From Arbacia lixula (Eukaryota > Echinodermata > Echinoidea > Arbacioida > Arbaciidae): DNA of 64,000 nucleotides. Below, piece after piece: positions 60,876 through 64,000 of this stretch. Where the stretch lies: contig OZ022591.1 of the NCBI GenBank assembly GCA_963669155.1, positions 19,667,925 through 19,731,924 of the forward strand, read 5' to 3'. The position numbers were made by a program, and so were the translations under genes. The stretch's first letter is position 1. Each line of letters starts with the position of its first letter. The notes under the pieces are model-generated. The model was not told the DNA's origin and ran no database searches. It was given only the letters and a program-made list of their open reading frames with translations.

Positions 60876-61340
60876 TAAACCTCACTCATATACACCACCT
60901 ATCTTCAAAATAAATGCAACATTTGCGAAATTTTGCCTCTGCATTACCGATAGCTGGGTATATAAATGAGAACCACTCAAATAATGCCGTATTTGCTTCT
61001 TCCTTTTTCCCTCCAATTTTGCAGCTTTTTTGTGACCAAGACCTAGTAATACCACAATATAGTTTTGCGTCCCCAAAATGGCCATTTAAACTTGCGCCTT
61101 GTGCATCATGCTCAGTTAAGCACAACGCTTGTATGGCTTAGCGGAACTTGTCACACATCGCATATTTTTGCTCTAGCTGAGGGTATAGAGATGGCCCAGC
61201 TGTCCTAAACATCGCAATATTAGGGATTTTTCAGTGTATATGAACAGTGTGTTTTGAGGCTGGGAGCTTTCTTACCAATGTGCATCAGAAGAAAAAAATA
61301 GCGGTATTATTATGATTATGGTATATGAACGGGGCTATAG
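60876..61340 (+). mobile_element. 460-bp MITE family B, full-length diverged copy
   Basis: CTCATATACACCACCTATC start to GTATATGAACGGGGCTATAG end, collinear with 47161-47626 but with many transitions, so older than that copy. Confidence 0.8.
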
Positions 61341-62041
61341 AATGCAACTTACTAGCAACAGAAAGATATACATGTATTCCCTACAAATTATTGCTACTTT
61401 TCTCTATGAGGAGCATCCATCCAATATCACTGAGCAAGGCTATGCTGTGTCACAGTGGAAGAAATTGTATGTATATTACATGAGAAATATGTCTGTTGTT
61501 TAAAAACATATATTTTCTTGAAAATCATTTTGTATGTACTACTAAGCATGATGGTAGTGACAGGGGTAATCTGCTTTCATAGAAATGAAGAGTTTGATGT
61601 GATGTCCTTTTTTGGTTTTTCAGTGGTGAATCTATCTCTGTTTCATTTGTGAAGAGGGATGGATACGTGAAGCACAGGAGAAGAAAGGCAATACATTATA
61701 CTGAAGAAGATCACCGTCTACAGCCACTGCTTGCACAATTGTAATGCCTGTACTACAGTGTTTATGATGTTTGTCTTGTGTGTATGTTGGTTGTGAATGT
61801 GATGGCAGCTTGAATAAAATCTTTGCCAGTTCTCCTACTTTCATGCTTTTCTTGAATATCAAGAATCATTGTATTCATGTTTGTTTTTCTTGTCTTGTTT
61901 ACCTAATTTATTTCTTACAGTGTATACATACTGTGATTTGTTAGCAGGTCAGAACTCAAGAAATCACTGGCAATTTGTACGAGTTTGAAATCATCACGAT
62001 GTCTAAAACAATTTCCCTCTCTTTCTTTTGCCTGTACACAG

Positions 62042-62628
62042 GTCAGCTGACGAGAGGTACGATTTGGGATCAAATTATGACTATGGGAGATCATATGACA
62101 GACACTACAGTCGAGATTCGCGTGACGGATACAGGGACGAAAACAGTACATCGCCCTCGGCGTACCGTGAGGGCAGACCACGCGAAAGGACGTCTTACAA
62201 TCGCAATTACTACACTCAACATTCCCGTGCAAATAGTGGCGACGCAGCCTATCCCCAGGACCAATCGGAAACATATTTCAAGGATAATTTCGCAAGTTCA
62301 CGGAGCGACGGTGGCGACGGCTACTCGGACTCTGGCTCGCGCAAGTCACGGACAAAAACGCACCAGCGCACTGGGTCGGGTGCCAACCGCAGCCACTCGC
62401 CGCGATCACGGAGTTTCAGCCGCTCGCGGAGCAGATCGCGAAGCAGAAGCCGAAGCACGGACTCCCGGAGCAGTGTGTCAGGCAGCGACAATTGGTCGCG
62501 GAGATCACAGTGTAGTAAGGACCCAGAGAGTGATCGGGAAAGTCGGAATACGGAGAATACTCAAAGCTCAGGGAGCTCGCTTAAGTACTCAGGATTATGC
62601 GTCAGGAATCTACCATCCAGATCAAGTG
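62042..62628 (+). CDS. SPEN: SPEN orthologue, coding exon 3 (RS-rich linker and start of RRM2)
   Basis: Open throughout its 587 nt and joined in phase to exon 2 (...YDTRRDG-SADERYDLG...). Residues 117-200 are rich in Tyr, Arg, Asp and Ser, like the RRM1-RRM2 linker of vertebrate SPEN. Residues about 233-262 form an RS-dipeptide tract, typical of nuclear-speckle and splicing-linked proteins and probably phosphorylated. The exon ends with YSGLCVRNLPSRSS (298-311), matching the first strand of RRM2 (RNP2 form LCVRNL). The last base is a phase-1 G; the family pattern predicts Asp completed by the next exon. The acceptor is a strong pyrimidine tract with TACACAG (ends 62041), and the donor is GTACGT at 62629. 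The antisense frame at 61915-62274 is a shadow. RRM2 onward lies right of the window, so the gene is partial here. Confidence 0.95.
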
Positions 62629-64000
62629 GTACGTAGCCCATCCCTATCTCACTTTTCTATTCTCACTCATGGCTCTTTTTGACTCACATTTCCATCATGA
62701 AAGCAATAGCTGAAACATGTTCTGTCATATCATTTGGACATTGTCATTGTGTATTCCCCTGTGTGGTACTCTAATACTATTATGTTTGCCTTTGTGCTTT
62801 GTCAAAATCCATAAAGGAAGATATCTCTATTGAATGATAAGTGTAGATGGTCATGATCAAATGCACGTGGTGGTTGGTGATGATGACAGTGTACAATGTA
62901 TTTATTTGTATGTAAATAACCAGTATTATGACTATTATGTGTTTCCTCCTGGGCTGCCATACAAAGTGTGTACAAAGACAAACAACACTGAAAGGGCAAT
63001 ACAACCTTGATAGTTGAATTTTATTAAGTAGAAACATCAGAAAAACAGATTCTCAATAAAAAAAAATGGTGGAAGTTGTAACACTAGTGCCGTTCTCATT
63101 GGGCTTAAAAAATCATGAAGTTAGAAAAATTGCAAATTTAGGGTGAAAGTTGCCTAGCAACCGTCCCAAAAGCTGAATGGTCCCTTTGTCCCTGTCCCCT
63201 AACTTACTGATTTTTCTAACTTCTCATTTTTTTAAGCTCAATGAGAATGGCGCTATTGTATCCGTATCAATAATCTTCATGGGTGAATGCTTTGGTCTGC
63301 AATGATGCATTGTACTGGACTCTCCAGACTTTCCATTGTTTTTGTTCATCAGACAGAAGCAATTCAATACAATACACAGTGCATCGCTTGCATGTTATGA
63401 ATGGCAAGGCTGCTCTTTGAACTTTTTAAGCACAAATAAGTTCCTTATTGTATTGAATACATTTGAAAAGAAGAGGGGATTTCCCGAATATGCCCATGAA
63501 ATTGCAATTTGTGTGTGCTGGTACTTCTACTTGTTATATTGACATTGGCTAAGTTCAGTTTAAAAAAAATTGTCATATACTTCCAAGTGTGTTTTTTTTC
63601 TTAAAATGTGATTTGTGTGCAGTGTATCCACATGCCAACCATACTATGTTTGGTTTTTTTCTCATGGTGAGGTACACATGTACAGAACGTGATTAAATTA
63701 CAAAAACAAATTTTAGAAGTAACAAAGAGATGAAGGATTTTTTATCTGTGAAAAGGACTGCTGTATAACTGGATTTCAGATGAGCTTGCCAGGGAACTAC
63801 ATGTGTTAGGCTAGCATTCATTGTTTGGCTGTATAATACATGTATAGTTGAGGCCATACATTTGCATATACATGTACCCAGGAAGTTCAAAGAAAAGTTG
63901 ACACTTGCCAAACATCATAAAATTTACTGTATCTTATAAAATATTTGTGCTATCATGACAAATTTGATATCCAACAAATGAGTATGTCATGCCCCTTCAT
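62629..64000 (+). other. SPEN: SPEN intron 3, 5' part (phase 1)
   Basis: Starts with donor GTACGT and runs to the window end without an acceptor that resumes RRM2. Apart from the MITE at 63085 it is AT-rich with only chance frames. Confidence 0.85.
63085..63255. mobile_element. 171-bp MITE carrying a perfect X-box
   Basis: TAGTGCCGTTCTCATTGGGC / GAATGGCGCTA ends with inverted arms of about 47 bases (CTTAAAAAA...GAAGTTAGAAAAAT). Probable TA target. The unique centre contains GTTGCCTAGCAACC (63149-63162), a canonical RFX X-box. Confidence 0.8.

Larger units (their letters stand above)
37634..62041 (+). other. SPEN: SPEN intron 2 (24,408 bp, phase 2)
   Basis: Donor GTAAAG and acceptor TACACAG with a strong pyrimidine tract. 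Interior repeats are listed separately. Stretches with only chance frames and nothing else seen are about 37970-38890, 39790-40420, 40960-41950, 42160-42690, 43090-44010, 45150-46260, 46520-47160, 47630-48000, 48670-50980, 51130-51500, 52000-53095, 53620-55015 (C-rich tract 54633-54840), 55660-56600, 57735-59030, 59790-60875 (C-runs at 60107 and 60350) and 61341-62010. Confidence 0.9.

Noticed and set aside
61975-62682. 235-codon plus-strand frame overlapping exon 3
   Set aside because: It is a +1 shadow of the SPEN exon; only the other frame matches the family and joins exon 2 in phase.

Overview
The window is animal nuclear DNA. It carries one recognisable gene, on the + strand: the 5' end of a split ends / SPEN (Msx2-interacting protein, SHARP/MINT) orthologue. 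Three coding exons can be read with consistent splice phases: 7348-7439, 37379-37633 and 62042-62628. Joined, they give 311 codons plus one base. The product covers RRM1, a Tyr/Arg/Ser/Asp-rich linker with an RS-dipeptide tract, and the first strand of RRM2. The gene continues beyond 64000; the other RRMs, the long middle region and the C-terminal SPOC domain expected of the family are not in the window. Very long introns, abundant GA/CA microsatellites, many catgta-type words and many short inverted-repeat transposons suggest a marine invertebrate, perhaps a deuterostome such as an echinoderm or hemichordate. The species cannot be fixed from this sequence.

Layout. 1-6840 is intergenic, with no gene recognised. 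It holds a piece of a TTAA-type MITE at the left edge, a large spacer-free palindrome (998-1697) with a hammerhead-like core motif in one arm, a dispersed repeat (3185-3535), and GA and CT/CA microsatellites. 6840-7347 is CpG-rich and has a perfect CRE (TGACGTCA); it is the likely promoter/5'UTR. Exon 1 follows, with two in-frame ATGs and an overlapping out-of-frame uORF. Intron 1 is 29,939 bp. It is poor in CpG and rich in microsatellites, G-runs and MITEs, including a 630-bp TTAA foldback nested in a second inverted-repeat element. Exon 2 (255 bp) completes RRM1. Intron 2 is 24,408 bp and holds two minisatellites (39 bp and 35 bp units), three copies of a ~460-bp MITE family, a full TTAA MITE, several TAGCCTGG-ended elements, a long pyrimidine tract, and three CpG-retaining patches that could be internal promoters or young insertions. 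Exon 3 (587 bp) carries the RS region. Intron 3 starts at 62629 and contains a MITE with a perfect RFX X-box.

No RNA gene, CRISPR array, bacterial-type operon or complete second protein-coding gene was found. Nearly all other open frames are chance frames in AT-rich intron, or artefacts of GA/CA/CT repeats and of the two minisatellites. The points of most interest are the repeat architecture, the start-codon arrangement, the frame-neutral exon 2, and the contrast in CpG density between the upstream region and the introns.
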